Source: an uncultured Clostridia bacterium (GTDB lineage: Bacteria; Bacillota; Clostridia; Christensenellales; Aristaeellaceae). From it: a stretch of 64,000 nucleotides of DNA. The notes beneath the pieces are model-generated. The model was not told the origin of the DNA, made no database searches, and saw only the letters and a program-made list of their open reading frames with translations. The stretch is taken from contig CANOHT010000002.1 of NCBI GenBank assembly GCA_947565865.1, forward strand, positions 1 to 64,000, written 5' to 3'. Positions 1-8,744 of this stretch are shown here, in pieces (within the stretch, counting starts at the first letter, position 1; every line of letters starts with the position of its first letter). The translations under genes were made by a program, and so were the position numbers.

Positions 1-84
1 TTGTTGTAAAACATGTTACTGCTTCTTGCTGCGAGTTGAAAGATATTTACGAGCAGCAAGAAGCAGTAACATGTTTTACAACAA
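1..84. repeat. Perfect 32-bp inverted repeat at the left edge
   Basis: Bases 1-32 are the exact reverse complement of 53-84, with a 20-base spacer (33-52). The repeat touches the window edge, so its true length is unknown. Read on the plus strand, 1-52 codes for the same residues as the neighbouring minus-strand gene fragment (VVKHVTASCC) and then runs on plausibly (ELKDIYE). That is what a fold-back join would look like. It could be a real hairpin or a contig-end chimera. Confidence 0.85.
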
Positions 85-256
85 ACTCCACAGACTGTAT
101 ATCCCATTGATAAACACTTTGCTTTATCTTTGCAAGAAAAACATGAGCTTTTTCCTTATTCATTAACCATTCTTTTGAGAGAAATTCATCTGATAAGCCC
201 GTAACTTTGTGTAAAGTCTCCCTTGCCTTACCTTGTGTAGAAATGTCATAAAGCAT
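47..256 (-). CDS. Hypothetical protein fragment, AT-rich
   Basis: This is a 69-residue reading frame with a convincing start: an AGAGGTG ribosome binding site lies a few bases before the ATG at 256. I do not recognise the family. The base composition is much more AT-rich than the rest of the window, suggesting transfer or an unrelated join. Its last codons lie inside the inverted repeat at 1-84, and its stop falls in the spacer, so the true C-terminus is probably missing. The alternative continuation read from bases 1-52 looks more protein-like than the annotated end. Confidence 0.45.
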   Translation of the reverse strand: MLYDISTQGKARETLHKVTGLSDEFLSKEWLMNKEKAHVFLAKIKQSVYQWDIQSVEFVVKHVTASCCS

Positions 257-465
257 ATACGTTCACCTCTCTCTATTTAATATTATTTTCATAAAAATGA
301 AGTTTTCCTGCAAAAGCGTTAATAAACAAGTAAATAAAGATTTGACTTCCATGCTATCTTTAAACTTCCCCCCTCCCCCACAAAACTCCCTCAATATTTT
401 CGGATGCTTTTTCTGCCGACCTATGCTATATTCGATGTAGAAACAGTGCGGGGAGGAACAAACGC

Positions 466-1728
466 ATGGGTTTTTTCAAACCGTTTGATATGCCGACGGG
501 CGCCGTCATCCCGGACAGGGAGATCGACATCCGCACCCTGGGCGCGGTGGAAGGCGGGCAAGTGAAGAACACCGCCGTCATTAGGGCCGCCATCGACACG
601 CTGGCGGAGCAGGGCGGCGGCCGGGTGGTGATTCCCGCCGGGCGATGGCTGACCGGGCCCATTCGCTTCCGCAGCGGCATCGAGCTGCACCTCGAAAGAG
701 GCTGCGAGGTGCTGTTCAGCACGGACAAGGAAGATTACCTGCCCGCCGTCTTCACCCTATACGAGGGAATGCGCTGCTACACCTACGCCGCGCAGCTGTA
801 CGCCCACCAGTGCCATGACATCGCCGTCACCGGCGAGGGTACGTTCAACGGCCAGGGCTTTGTATGGTGGTACATGGCCTCCATGTACCGGGAGGGCGTA
901 CAGGATCTCCACGACGCCGGGGAAAGCCGTCGCCCGGTGGAGCAGCGGGTCTATGATACCGAGGCGCAGGGCCTTCGCCCGGGGCTTCTGCACTTCGTTG
1001 ACTGCCAGAACGTGCTCATCGAGGGCTGCACCTTCAAGTTCAGCCCCTTCTGGACGGTGCATCCCACCTGGTGCGAGAACATCATTGTGCGCAATATCCG
1101 GGTCTGCAACCCCTACGACCACGCCCCCAACACCGACGGCTGCAACCTGGAGGGCTGCAAACGCGGCCTGGTGGACGGCATATGGGCTGACACCGGAGAT
1201 GACGCCGTGTGCCTGAAGGCGGGCCGCGACGAAGACGGACGTCAGCAGAACCGGCCCTGCGAGGATATTGTACTGCGCAACATCGTGGCCAACCGAAGCC
1301 ACGGCGGCATCACCATCGGCTCGGAAATGAGCAGCGGCGTCCGCAACATTTATGTGGACGGCTGCGAATTCCTGCAAAATTTCATCGGCATCTGGATCAA
1401 GACCGCGCCGGAACGGGGCGGGTACGTCCGGGACGTGGAGTTCCACAACATCAAGATCGGCAAGCTGAGGCATCAGGGCATCTGCTTCACCATGGGCTAT
1501 TACGTTGACGATTACGCCCCTGACGATTTCCCCCACATGCCTGTGGTGGAGAACATCCTGGTCGAGGATTTCTCCTGCGAGTATGCCGGGGTGGCCGTGA
1601 AGATCGAGGGCTGTCAGAATGCCCCCATGCGCAACATCCGGCTGAAAAACGTCACGGCCACCGGCGGCGTCAACGTGGAAACCGCTCATGTCAGCAACCT
1701 TTGCATGGAGAATGTGAATTTCATCTGA
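466..1728 (+). CDS. Glycoside hydrolase family 28 (polygalacturonase-type)
   Basis: This 420-residue protein has the right-handed beta-helix signature of GH28 pectin hydrolases, which cleave alpha-1,4-galacturonic acid or related pectic linkages. It carries the four family motifs in order: NTDG with Asp224, the catalytic pair Asp245-Asp246 in TGDDAV, SHGG with His279, and IWIK with Lys312 (the usual form is RIK). The N-terminus reads DIRTLGAV..NTAVIRAAID, typical of the family. There is no signal peptide, so it probably acts in the cytoplasm on imported oligogalacturonides. A GGGAGG site precedes the ATG. It opens a plus-strand run of plant cell-wall enzymes. Exo- versus endo-action cannot be decided by eye. 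Confidence 0.92.
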   Translation: MGFFKPFDMPTGAVIPDREIDIRTLGAVEGGQVKNTAVIRAAIDTLAEQGGGRVVIPAGRWLTGPIRFRSGIELHLERGCEVLFSTDKEDYLPAVFTLYEGMRCYTYAAQLYAHQCHDIAVTGEGTFNGQGFVWWYMASMYREGVQDLHDAGESRRPVEQRVYDTEAQGLRPGLLHFVDCQNVLIEGCTFKFSPFWTVHPTWCENIIVRNIRVCNPYDHAPNTDGCNLEGCKRGLVDGIWADTGDDAVCLKAGRDEDGRQQNRPCEDIVLRNIVANRSHGGITIGSEMSSGVRNIYVDGCEFLQNFIGIWIKTAPERGGYVRDVEFHNIKIGKLRHQGICFTMGYYVDDYAPDDFPHMPVVENILVEDFSCEYAGVAVKIEGCQNAPMRNIRLKNVTATGGVNVETAHVSNLCMENVNFI

Positions 1729-1825
1729 CGGTTCGGCCAAGCGGCTTTGTCACTCGGTCAAGGACTTCTCTCCGTCCCATTGTACGCACATGATTTATCG
1801 GGCTTTTCTGCCCCAGGAGGACGCT

Positions 1826-3046
1826 ATGCGCATTCGGAAGCCGCCCATGGGCTGGAACACCTGGAATACCTTTGGCCCCGACATCAGCGAAACGCTGATT
1901 CTTGAATCCGCCGACGCCATGATCGACACCGGCCTGCGCGACGCCGGGTATGAGTACATCGTTATCGATGACATGTGGGCCCTCAAGGAACGCGACGCGG
2001 AAGGCCGCCTGGTGCCCGACCCGGAGAAGTTTCCCCATGGCATCAAGTATTTGGCGGACTACTGCCACCAGCGCGGGCTGAAATTCGGGCTCTATTCCTG
2101 CGGCGGCTATCTGACCTGCGGGGGTTACCCCGGCAGCTATGGTCATGAGTGGGAGGACGCCCGCGCCTTCGCCCAGTGGGGCGTAGACTTCCTCAAATAT
2201 GATTTCTGCTTCCACCCCGCCAATGATACCGGCGCCAACATTTACCGCCGGATGGGCGCTGCCCTGGCCAACTGCGGCCGCGATATTCACTTCAACGCAT
2301 GCTCCTGGGGCTCGGAGTACACCCGTCAGTGGGTACGGGAAACCGGGGCCCATTCCTGGCGCTCCACCGGGGACATTTCCGATTCCTGGGCGTCCATCAA
2401 GTCCATCGCTCAGTCGCAGATTCTGGCTCAGGAGTACAACGCCCCCGGCTGCTTCAATGATATGGATATGCTGGTGGTGGGCATGAACGGCCAGGGCACC
2501 GTGGGCGTCACCGGCTGCACGGAGGACGAGTACAGGCTGCACTTCGCCCTGTGGGCCTTCCTCCAGTCCCCGCTGATGATCGGCTGCGACATCCGGGCCA
2601 TGTCCGAGGAGACCCGGCACATCCTGACCAACCGGGACATCATCGCCCTCAACCAGGATGACGCCTGTACGCAGGCCTACATCGCCAACAACATCCTGCA
2701 GGCCTTCGGCTCCCAGGAACACGCACCCTACCCTACCCCCAACCGCCAGCCGGACGATCCCTTCTACTGCTACACCGATTACAGCCTGAGCCGCGTCATT
2801 CTCATCCGCCTGCTGTCGGACGGCGACTTTGCCGTGATGCAGGTTAACTTCCGCGACCATGAGACCTTCGACGCCCCGCTGATTATCACCCCCAACATGC
2901 TGGGCCTTCCCGAGGAAAAGGCCCGAACCATGCGTGTGCGGGATCTCTGGACAGGCCGGGAGGTGCCCCTTGTCAACGGCACCATCCCCAACACCAGGCT
3001 GAATCCCCACAGCGCCAGCGTCTTCCGCATCCACCTGGAGGGCTGA
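1826..3046 (+). CDS. Alpha-galactosidase, GH27
   Basis: This GH27 retaining alpha-galactosidase would remove terminal alpha-galactosyl residues. The N-terminus has the family hallmark PPMGWNTWNTF and then IDDMW. The nucleophile is Asp126 in LKYDFC and the acid/base is Asp214 in FNDMDML, so both catalytic residues are present. I chose the ATG at 1826 because CCAGGAGG lies just upstream and homology begins there; an in-frame ATG at 1790 has no such site. The protein is 406 residues with no signal peptide. It sits between GH28 and GH51, which suggests work on galactan or arabinogalactan side chains of pectin. Confidence 0.92.
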   Translation: MRIRKPPMGWNTWNTFGPDISETLILESADAMIDTGLRDAGYEYIVIDDMWALKERDAEGRLVPDPEKFPHGIKYLADYCHQRGLKFGLYSCGGYLTCGGYPGSYGHEWEDARAFAQWGVDFLKYDFCFHPANDTGANIYRRMGAALANCGRDIHFNACSWGSEYTRQWVRETGAHSWRSTGDISDSWASIKSIAQSQILAQEYNAPGCFNDMDMLVVGMNGQGTVGVTGCTEDEYRLHFALWAFLQSPLMIGCDIRAMSEETRHILTNRDIIALNQDDACTQAYIANNILQAFGSQEHAPYPTPNRQPDDPFYCYTDYSLSRVILIRLLSDGDFAVMQVNFRDHETFDAPLIITPNMLGLPEEKARTMRVRDLWTGREVPLVNGTIPNTRLNPHSASVFRIHLEG

Positions 3047-3047
3047 C

Positions 3048-3260
3048 ATGACCTGCAAGCAATGCGGCCGACCCCTGACGGCGGATGAGATCGCGCTGCA
3101 CAAGCGGCTTGTGAATCGCGGTGCGGCCGCCCACCTGTGTCTGACCTGCCTGGCCGGGTACTTCGGCTGCAGCGAGGATGTACTGCGGGAAAAGATCGCC
3201 TACTTCCGCCGGATCGGATGTTTGCTGTTTACGAAGGCAGATCACGACGTTCAGCCTTAA
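3048..3260 (+). CDS. Small zinc-ribbon-like protein
   Basis: This 70-residue protein starts one base after the alpha-galactosidase stop codon, so it is probably translationally coupled. It has two CxxC pairs (Cys3/Cys6 and Cys31/Cys34) and a further Cys41, the pattern of a structural zinc ribbon. I do not recognise a family and no function is claimed. A stem-loop with a T-rich tail follows immediately, closing the transcription unit. Confidence 0.7.
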   Translation: MTCKQCGRPLTADEIALHKRLVNRGAAAHLCLTCLAGYFGCSEDVLREKIAYFRRIGCLLFTKADHDVQP

Positions 3261-3262
3261 TC

Positions 3263-3300
3263 AAACGGATCATCGGCATGATGTCTATGATCCGTTTTGT
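3263..3300 (+). terminator. Intrinsic terminator
   Basis: A perfect 11-bp stem (AAACGGATCAT with ATGATCCGTTT), a 13-base loop and a TTTTGTTA tail follow the zinc-ribbon gene directly. It separates the GH28-GH27 unit from the GH51 gene. Confidence 0.8.
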
Positions 3301-3368
3301 TATGGTCATAACGATCGGAATAGGCTGATACATCACACTTTTTGTCCATATTATCATGCTTTTTTTCT

Positions 3369-3397
3369 TTTCTTGGCCATGAAGAAAGCCCTATAAT
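3369..3397 (+). promoter_or_regulatory. Candidate promoter of the GH51-GRE unit
   Basis: A perfect -10 hexamer TATAAT lies at 3392-3397. The -35 position 17 bases upstream (TTTCTT) is poor, as is common for activator-dependent promoters. It lies between the terminator at 3263 and the GH51 start. Confidence 0.4.
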
Positions 3398-3457
3398 AAA
3401 AATGAGTGGTTCGGCATGCGTCACGAGCGGAAGAAAAAAAAGGAGTGTTTTCAGGAT

Positions 3458-4963
3458 ATGGATCAGATCGTGATTGATTTTACCCGTTCGCGGGGCATCG
3501 TCAGCCCTGAACTTTATGGACATTTTTCCGAGCATATCGGCGGTGTGTTCTACGACGGGCTGTGGGTGGGCGAGGACAGCCCGGTGGAGAACATTCACGG
3601 CTTCCGCAAAGCGCTGGTGGACAGCTTCAAGAAGATCGCCCCGCCCGTACTGCGCTGGCCCGGCGGCTGCTTTGCCGAGACCTACGACTGGCGCGACGGC
3701 ATCGGCCCCCGGGAAAGCCGCCCCACCCGGGTAAACTGGTGGTATTATCACGATCACCGCATGGAAAGCAACCAGGTGGGCACCCATGAGTTCATGGATC
3801 TGTGCCGTCTGGTGGGCGCGGAGCCCTACATCGCCGCCAACATGACCGCCACCACGCCCCTGCATATCCGGAACTGGATTGAATACTGCAACTTCCCCAG
3901 GAACGCCACCACCCTCACTCGGGAGCGGGCCGCCAACGGCGATGCGGAGCCCTTCGGCGTGCGCTACTGGGGTATCGGCAACGAGAACTGGGGCGGCGGC
4001 GGCCAGATGTCGCCGGAAATGTGCGCCCGAGAGTACATCCGCTACACCACCATCTTCCGCAGCCTGGATACCAGCAGCTTGCGGCTGATCCTATGCGGAG
4101 CCAATGGCCGCGATCTGGACTGGACCCGCCGACTGATGAAGGAATGGGCCGACCGGCCCTGGCATGAGGTGCCCACCTGGGGCGTCAGCTTCCACTATTA
4201 TACCGACTGGGGCCATGGCCATGACGAGCTGGCCTTCAAAGATGAGGAGCAGTGGTACGACGAGCTTTTCCGCGCCGATCGGATGCGGGAGGTCATCGAC
4301 GCCCACCGCCTTATGATGGATGAGTTTGACCTCCAGCGCAAGCTGAAAATGGTGGTGGACGAGTGGGGCAACTGGCATGTGGAAGGCACCGGCCCCAGCA
4401 AGGGCTGCAACCTGTTTGAGCAGCAGAGCAACCTGCGTGACGCCGCCGTGGCCGCCCTAACGCTGAACATCTTCAACAACCGCTGCGATGTGGTGGGCAT
4501 GGCGAACCTGGCCCAGCTGGTAAACAACCTGCATTCCCTTTACCTGGCCGGGGGCGGCAACTTCGTGGAGACCCCCAACTATCATGTGTTCGCCATGTAC
4601 AAGGGACATCAGGGCGGCAGGCAGCTGGAAACCAACGTCTCCGCCCGCACCCTGGAGCATGAGCGGTACGATCCCCTCAGCACCCTCTCCTGCTCCGCCT
4701 CCGTCAAGGATGGAGCGCTCACCGTGACCCTGGCCAACCTGGACTTGACCACCGCCAAGGATGTCCGCCTCGCCGGCCTGGGCGGCGCCGTCACCGGCAA
4801 GGGCCAATTGACCATCCTCTCCCACGCCGACCCTCTCACCTGCAACACCTTTGAGCAGCCTGACGCGGTGGCGCCCGTTACCGCCGACATCGACTTTGCC
4901 GACGGCGGCAGCATCCGCCTGCCCGCGGCCTCCGTGGCCGCGCTGACCATCAAGCTGGCGTAA
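3458..4963 (+). CDS. Alpha-L-arabinofuranosidase, GH51
   Basis: This 501-residue protein matches GH51 intracellular arabinofuranosidases, which release L-arabinose from arabinan and arabinoxylan oligosaccharides. Motifs are GHFSEHIGG near the N-terminus, RWPGGCF, the acid/base Glu176 in GIGNENW and the nucleophile Glu302 in VVDEWGNW. The length is normal for the family. I chose the ATG at 3458 because AAAAGGAG lies about 12 bases upstream; the in-frame ATG at 3416 would add a lysine-rich tail. No signal peptide is present. It begins a unit with the glycyl radical enzyme 12 bases downstream. Confidence 0.94.
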   Translation: MDQIVIDFTRSRGIVSPELYGHFSEHIGGVFYDGLWVGEDSPVENIHGFRKALVDSFKKIAPPVLRWPGGCFAETYDWRDGIGPRESRPTRVNWWYYHDHRMESNQVGTHEFMDLCRLVGAEPYIAANMTATTPLHIRNWIEYCNFPRNATTLTRERAANGDAEPFGVRYWGIGNENWGGGGQMSPEMCAREYIRYTTIFRSLDTSSLRLILCGANGRDLDWTRRLMKEWADRPWHEVPTWGVSFHYYTDWGHGHDELAFKDEEQWYDELFRADRMREVIDAHRLMMDEFDLQRKLKMVVDEWGNWHVEGTGPSKGCNLFEQQSNLRDAAVAALTLNIFNNRCDVVGMANLAQLVNNLHSLYLAGGGNFVETPNYHVFAMYKGHQGGRQLETNVSARTLEHERYDPLSTLSCSASVKDGALTVTLANLDLTTAKDVRLAGLGGAVTGKGQLTILSHADPLTCNTFEQPDAVAPVTADIDFADGGSIRLPAASVAALTIKLA

Positions 4964-4975
4964 GGAGGAAGGGAT

Positions 4976-6997
4976 ATGACCACAAGGATCGAAGCCCTTA
5001 AGGCCTGGCAGTGGAACAAAACCCATCATGCTTTCCGGCGGCAGGAGCCGGTTTCCCCCGACGGCTACCGCCTGGCGGACATGCCGGACTGTGAGCGGAC
5101 GGCCCGGCGGCTCGCCCTGGCCCTCCGCCTGGAGACCCCTGTGCTGGCCCCCGGGGAGATCATCGCCTTCACCCGGACGGCGCTCAATCTGCCCATGATC
5201 TACGCCGAGGAGGAGTGGCAGGCCATCAAGGCAAGCCATTTCATCCATGAAAACGGCAATGTGTGCAACCTTTCCCCGGACTATGCCAGCGTCATGGCGG
5301 ACGGCCTGGCCGCCATCCGCGCCCGGCTGACGGACGCGCCCCTCCACCAGTGCATGAAACTCAGCATCGACGCGGTGCTGGATCTGACCCGGCGCTATGC
5401 TCAGGCCGCTGAGGCCGCCGGCGATACAGCCCTGGCGGAAGTCCTGAGCCGCGTACCGGCCCAACCTCCCCGAACCTTTCGGGAGGCCCTGCAGGCGCTG
5501 CGCATCCTGCACTTCGCCATGTGGTGCGAGGGCAATTATCACAACACTCTGGGCCGCTTCGATCAGTACATGATGCCCTATCTCCGCCGTGACCTGGACA
5601 GCGGCGTCCTCACCCGGGAGCAGGCCATGGAGCTGCTGGAGGCCTTCTTCCTTTCCTGCAACCGGGACAGCGACCTGTACCCCGGAATGCAGCAGGGCGA
5701 CAACGGCCAGAGCATCGTCCTGGGCGGCGTTACGCCGGATGGCCGGGACGGCTACAACCTGCTCAGCGAAATGTGCCTGCAAGCCTCGGCGGAGCTTCGG
5801 CTCATCGACCCCAAAATCAACCTGCGCGTGAACAAGAATACGCCTCCGGCCGTGTACCGGCTGGGTACTCAGCTGACCAAGCTGGGCCTGGGCTTCCCCC
5901 AGTATGAAAACGACGACATGGCCGTCCCCGGCCTGATGTCCCTGGGGTATGCCGAGGCCGACGCCCGGGACTACGCCATGGCCGCCTGCTGGGAGTTCAT
6001 CATCCCCGGCAAGGGCATGGACATCCCCAACATCGGCGCGGTGCCCCTGGCCAGCCTGGTGGGCGGCGTCATCCGCCGGGAGCTGATGACCGCCGATTCC
6101 ATGGACACGCTGATGGCGGCCATCGAGGCGGAAATCCAGCGGCAGGTAAAGGCCATTGCTAACGGCATCCACAATCTGTATGTGATCCCCTCGCCGTACC
6201 TGTCGCTGTTCTTCGAGGACTGTGTGGAGAACGTCCGGGACATATCTCTGGGCTGCCGCTACAATAACTTCGGCCTCCACGGTACGGGCATCGCCCCCGC
6301 TGCGGACATGCTGGCCGCGGTACGGCAGACCGTGTTCGAGGACGGCTTTGACCGCAAAACCCTCCTATCCGCCCTGGAAAGCAACTTCGACCACGCGGAG
6401 ACCCTTCAGCATCGGCTGAAATACGACTGTCCCAAGATGGGCAATGATGACGACCGGGCGGATCAGTACGCGGTGCGGCTTTTGCACATCTTCGCCCAGG
6501 CTGTCAAGGGCCTGACCAACGAGCGGGGCGGCGTCTACCGGGCGGGCACGGGCTCGGCCATGTATTACATCTGGCATGGCACGGACATGGACGCGACGCC
6601 TGACGGCCGGGAAGCCGGCTCTCCCCTGCCCGCCAACTACGCTCCCTCCCTCAACGTCAAGCTGGACGGCCCGGTGTCGCTGATCAAGTCCTTCGTCAAG
6701 CCCGCCCTGGGCGAGGTCATCAACGGCGGCCCCCTGACCATCGAATTCTCCGATACCGTCTTCCGCAACGACGAGGCCATCGCCAAGGTAGCCGCGCTGG
6801 TGAAGCTGTTCATCGACCTGGGAGGCCATCAGCTGCAGCTCAACACCGTCAACCGGGAGCAGCTGCTGGACGCCCAGGCCCACCCGGAGCAATACCGCAA
6901 CCTGATCGTCCGCGTATGGGGCTGGAGCGGCTACTTCGTGGAGCTGAATCGATGCTACCAGGATCACATCATCAGCCGTGTTGAGCTGAATTTATAA
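4976..6997 (+). CDS. Atypical glycyl radical enzyme, pyruvate-formate-lyase family
   Basis: This 673-residue protein belongs to the PFL/glycyl radical enzyme superfamily. The C-terminal radical loop is RVWGWSGY, with Gly649 as the predicted radical site (RVxGY/W is the family form). The thiyl cysteine is Cys338 in AACWEF, with Glu340 two residues later where the base of the CxE motif is expected. Most dehydratase-type members have GCVE; here it is ACWE. The protein is 100 or more residues shorter than PFL or the diol and choline enzymes. It follows GH51 by 12 bases and precedes its activase by 4, so it is probably anaerobic and acts on a sugar-derived substrate. The substrate cannot be assigned. 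Confidence 0.9.
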   Translation: MTTRIEALKAWQWNKTHHAFRRQEPVSPDGYRLADMPDCERTARRLALALRLETPVLAPGEIIAFTRTALNLPMIYAEEEWQAIKASHFIHENGNVCNLSPDYASVMADGLAAIRARLTDAPLHQCMKLSIDAVLDLTRRYAQAAEAAGDTALAEVLSRVPAQPPRTFREALQALRILHFAMWCEGNYHNTLGRFDQYMMPYLRRDLDSGVLTREQAMELLEAFFLSCNRDSDLYPGMQQGDNGQSIVLGGVTPDGRDGYNLLSEMCLQASAELRLIDPKINLRVNKNTPPAVYRLGTQLTKLGLGFPQYENDDMAVPGLMSLGYAEADARDYAMAACWEFIIPGKGMDIPNIGAVPLASLVGGVIRRELMTADSMDTLMAAIEAEIQRQVKAIANGIHNLYVIPSPYLSLFFEDCVENVRDISLGCRYNNFGLHGTGIAPAADMLAAVRQTVFEDGFDRKTLLSALESNFDHAETLQHRLKYDCPKMGNDDDRADQYAVRLLHIFAQAVKGLTNERGGVYRAGTGSAMYYIWHGTDMDATPDGREAGSPLPANYAPSLNVKLDGPVSLIKSFVKPALGEVINGGPLTIEFSDTVFRNDEAIAKVAALVKLFIDLGGHQLQLNTVNREQLLDAQAHPEQYRNLIVRVWGWSGYFVELNRCYQDHIISRVELNL

Positions 6998-7001
6998 CGC
7001 C

Positions 7002-7847
7002 ATGAAAACAGGCATCGTCTTTGACATCAAGGAATTCGCGGTATACGACGGCCCCGGCATCCGCACGACGGTCTTCCTCAAGGGCTGCCCGCTGCGCTGC
7101 ATGTGGTGCCACAACCCCGAGGGCCTTTCACCCCGCCCCCAGCTGATGGTCAGCCGCGCGGCCTGCGTGCACTGCGGCAAGTGCGCCGCCATCTGCAAGC
7201 ATGAAAGCTGCATCGCCTGCGGGGAATGCGTTTCCGTGTGTACCCTGGGCCTGCGCAGGATTGCCGGGACGGCTTGGCAGGCGGATGACCTGGCTCGACG
7301 GCTGCTGAAAAACCGGGAGGCCTTCGACTTTAGCGGCGGCGGCGTCACCTTCTCCGGCGGGGAACCGCTGATGCAGTGGGCCTTCATCGACGCCGTGCTG
7401 GACGGACTCCCCGGCATCCACAGCGCCATCGAAACCTCCGGCTATGCTCCGGACGAGGCTTTTGCCCAGGCCCAGCGGCGGCTGAATCTCATCATGATGG
7501 ATCTCAAGCTCATGGACGGCAACCGCCACCGGCACTACACCGGCGTGGACAACGGCCCCATTCTGCGCCACCTGGATATGCTGAAGGCCGGCAGCACCCC
7601 CTACATCATCCGCGTGCCGCTGATTCCCGGGGTGAACGACAGCTTCGACAACCTGGGGCAGACCGCCGCCGCGCTGGACGACCCCGGCCCGCTGCTTCGC
7701 GTGGAACTGCTCCCCTACCACCAGACCGCCGGCGCCAAATATGACATGGCCGGGATGCGCTATCATCCCGAATTTGATGTGGATCAGCGCCCCCAGGCCC
7801 ATACCCAGCCCTTCACCCAGCGCGGGATTGACGTGAAGGTACTATAA
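7002..7847 (+). CDS. Glycyl radical enzyme activating protein (radical SAM)
   Basis: This 281-residue protein would generate the glycyl radical on the upstream enzyme by reductive cleavage of S-adenosylmethionine. The radical-SAM motif is Cys29-x3-Cys33-x2-Cys36. A ferredoxin-like insert with eight cysteines follows (Cys55, 58, 61, 65 and Cys70, 73, 76, 80), as expected for two auxiliary 4Fe-4S clusters. GGVTFSGGEP is the conserved SAM-binding stretch. The gene begins 4 bases after the enzyme it should activate, so the two are co-translated partners. It is the last gene of the plus-strand unit. Confidence 0.95.
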   Translation: MKTGIVFDIKEFAVYDGPGIRTTVFLKGCPLRCMWCHNPEGLSPRPQLMVSRAACVHCGKCAAICKHESCIACGECVSVCTLGLRRIAGTAWQADDLARRLLKNREAFDFSGGGVTFSGGEPLMQWAFIDAVLDGLPGIHSAIETSGYAPDEAFAQAQRRLNLIMMDLKLMDGNRHRHYTGVDNGPILRHLDMLKAGSTPYIIRVPLIPGVNDSFDNLGQTAAALDDPGPLLRVELLPYHQTAGAKYDMAGMRYHPEFDVDQRPQAHTQPFTQRGIDVKVL

Positions 7848-7883
7848 GTGGGCGTCTGCAAACCGATGACCCCCAGGAGGATG

Positions 7884-7947
7884 CCCCATCGCGCAGCGAT
7901 GATAAAAAGCAGTCAAGGAGCGCTGCGATCCTGACGATAGCTTTCCA
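7884..7947. repeat. Single diverged copy of part of the 48-kb tandem repeat
   Basis: Starting at CCCCATCGC and ending at TTTCCA, this stretch lines up with part of the 150-bp repeat unit at 47990-48735 (for example 48216-48275). About two thirds to three quarters of positions match by eye, including CAG.GA, AGTCA.G.AGCG..GCGATC and CTGAC. It lies in the gap after the activase gene. Confidence 0.55.
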
Positions 7948-7992
7948 AGACCATACAAGCCCTTCAAAAAAACCTCCCCATCAAACAAACAA

Positions 7993-8030
7993 GGCTCAGA
8001 ATCCGCCTTTTCGCTGATTCTGAGCCTTTT
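7993..8030. terminator. Bidirectional terminator
   Basis: An 11-bp perfect stem (GGCTCAGAATC with GATTCTGAGCC) is followed by TTTT. It stands between the plus-strand activase gene and the minus-strand TetR gene, so it can serve both. Confidence 0.75.
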
Positions 8031-8084
8031 CGCTTGTCAAGCATGAGCTCAAGCATACATACGTTTGCCATTTGGTATAGGCAG

Positions 8085-8654
8085 TCAAAAACGCTTGGCG
8101 CCTTCCACGTTTTCCCCCAGACAGTCCGCCAGCTCGGTCGCCGTTTCCTTCATGCCCCGCCTAAACCACACCTCTACCCAGCCATACAGCAGAAACGCCA
8201 CATAGGCAGAGGAATATGCGGGAATTACATCCTGCGCCGGGTCAAACCCAAAGGCAACCAGAAACAGATCCTTGACAAGGCCGATCAGTCCCCTGTCGTA
8301 GATCAGACGATACACATCCAAGTTCGCTTCCAAATGGGAAAAGAGCAGGTGAATCACCCGGCTGAACGGACACACCGTTTCCTTTTTCCATTCCTCCTGC
8401 CACGCCTGAAACAGCCGCGCCAAATACGCCTTCAGGATCGCCTCCTTTGTGTCGAAATTACGGTAAAAGGACGTCCGTCCCACCCCAGCCAGATCACACA
8501 GCTCGCTGATGGTGATGTCGCTGATGGGCTTTTCCGCCAGCAGCGTCAGCATCGCTTCTGTCAGATGCTCCATCACATAAGCATTGCGGCCCTCGCTGCT
8601 GAAGGGTGAAACACTTTTCCCCTTTTGTTCCATTTGCTTCGCCTCCATTGACAA
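8085..8654 (-). CDS. TetR/AcrR-family regulator
   Basis: This 189-residue protein has the TetR N-terminal helix-turn-helix: ITISELCDLAGVGRTSFYRNF, about residues 48-68, followed by the family's KEAIL helix. The C-terminal ligand domain is not assignable. It faces the small-peptide/hydrolase pair across a short promoter region containing palindromes, the classic arrangement for self-repression and control of a divergent target. An alternative ATG lies seven codons downstream; the first start is kept, tentatively. Confidence 0.88.
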   Translation of the reverse strand: MSMEAKQMEQKGKSVSPFSSEGRNAYVMEHLTEAMLTLLAEKPISDITISELCDLAGVGRTSFYRNFDTKEAILKAYLARLFQAWQEEWKKETVCPFSRVIHLLFSHLEANLDVYRLIYDRGLIGLVKDLFLVAFGFDPAQDVIPAYSSAYVAFLLYGWVEVWFRRGMKETATELADCLGENVEGAKRF

Positions 8655-8730
8655 GCGGAAGCTTTGCTGTTACACTTGTTCCGCTGCTACGTTTGTTACA
8701 TATCGTAGCACAGATTCTATCCTTTGTCAA
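8648..8730. promoter_or_regulatory. Divergent promoters with palindromic TetR operators
   Basis: Plus strand: TTGACA (8648-8653), 17 bases, TACACT (8671-8676), driving the peptide/hydrolase genes. Minus strand: TTGACA (8725-8730), 17 bases, TACGAT (8702-8707), driving tetR. TGCTACG (8685-8691) and CGTAGCA (8704-8710) form an inverted repeat over the tetR -10. AGCGGAA (8654-8660) and TTCCGCT (8679-8685) form another spanning the plus-strand -10. The TTGACA of the plus promoter reaches the tetR start codon. Confidence 0.7.
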
Positions 8731-8744
8731 GGAGGTACGGGAAG

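Noticed and set aside
4457..6280. Minus-strand frame of 607 residues opposite the GH51 and glycyl radical genes
   Set aside because: It is a shadow of two confidently identified enzymes.
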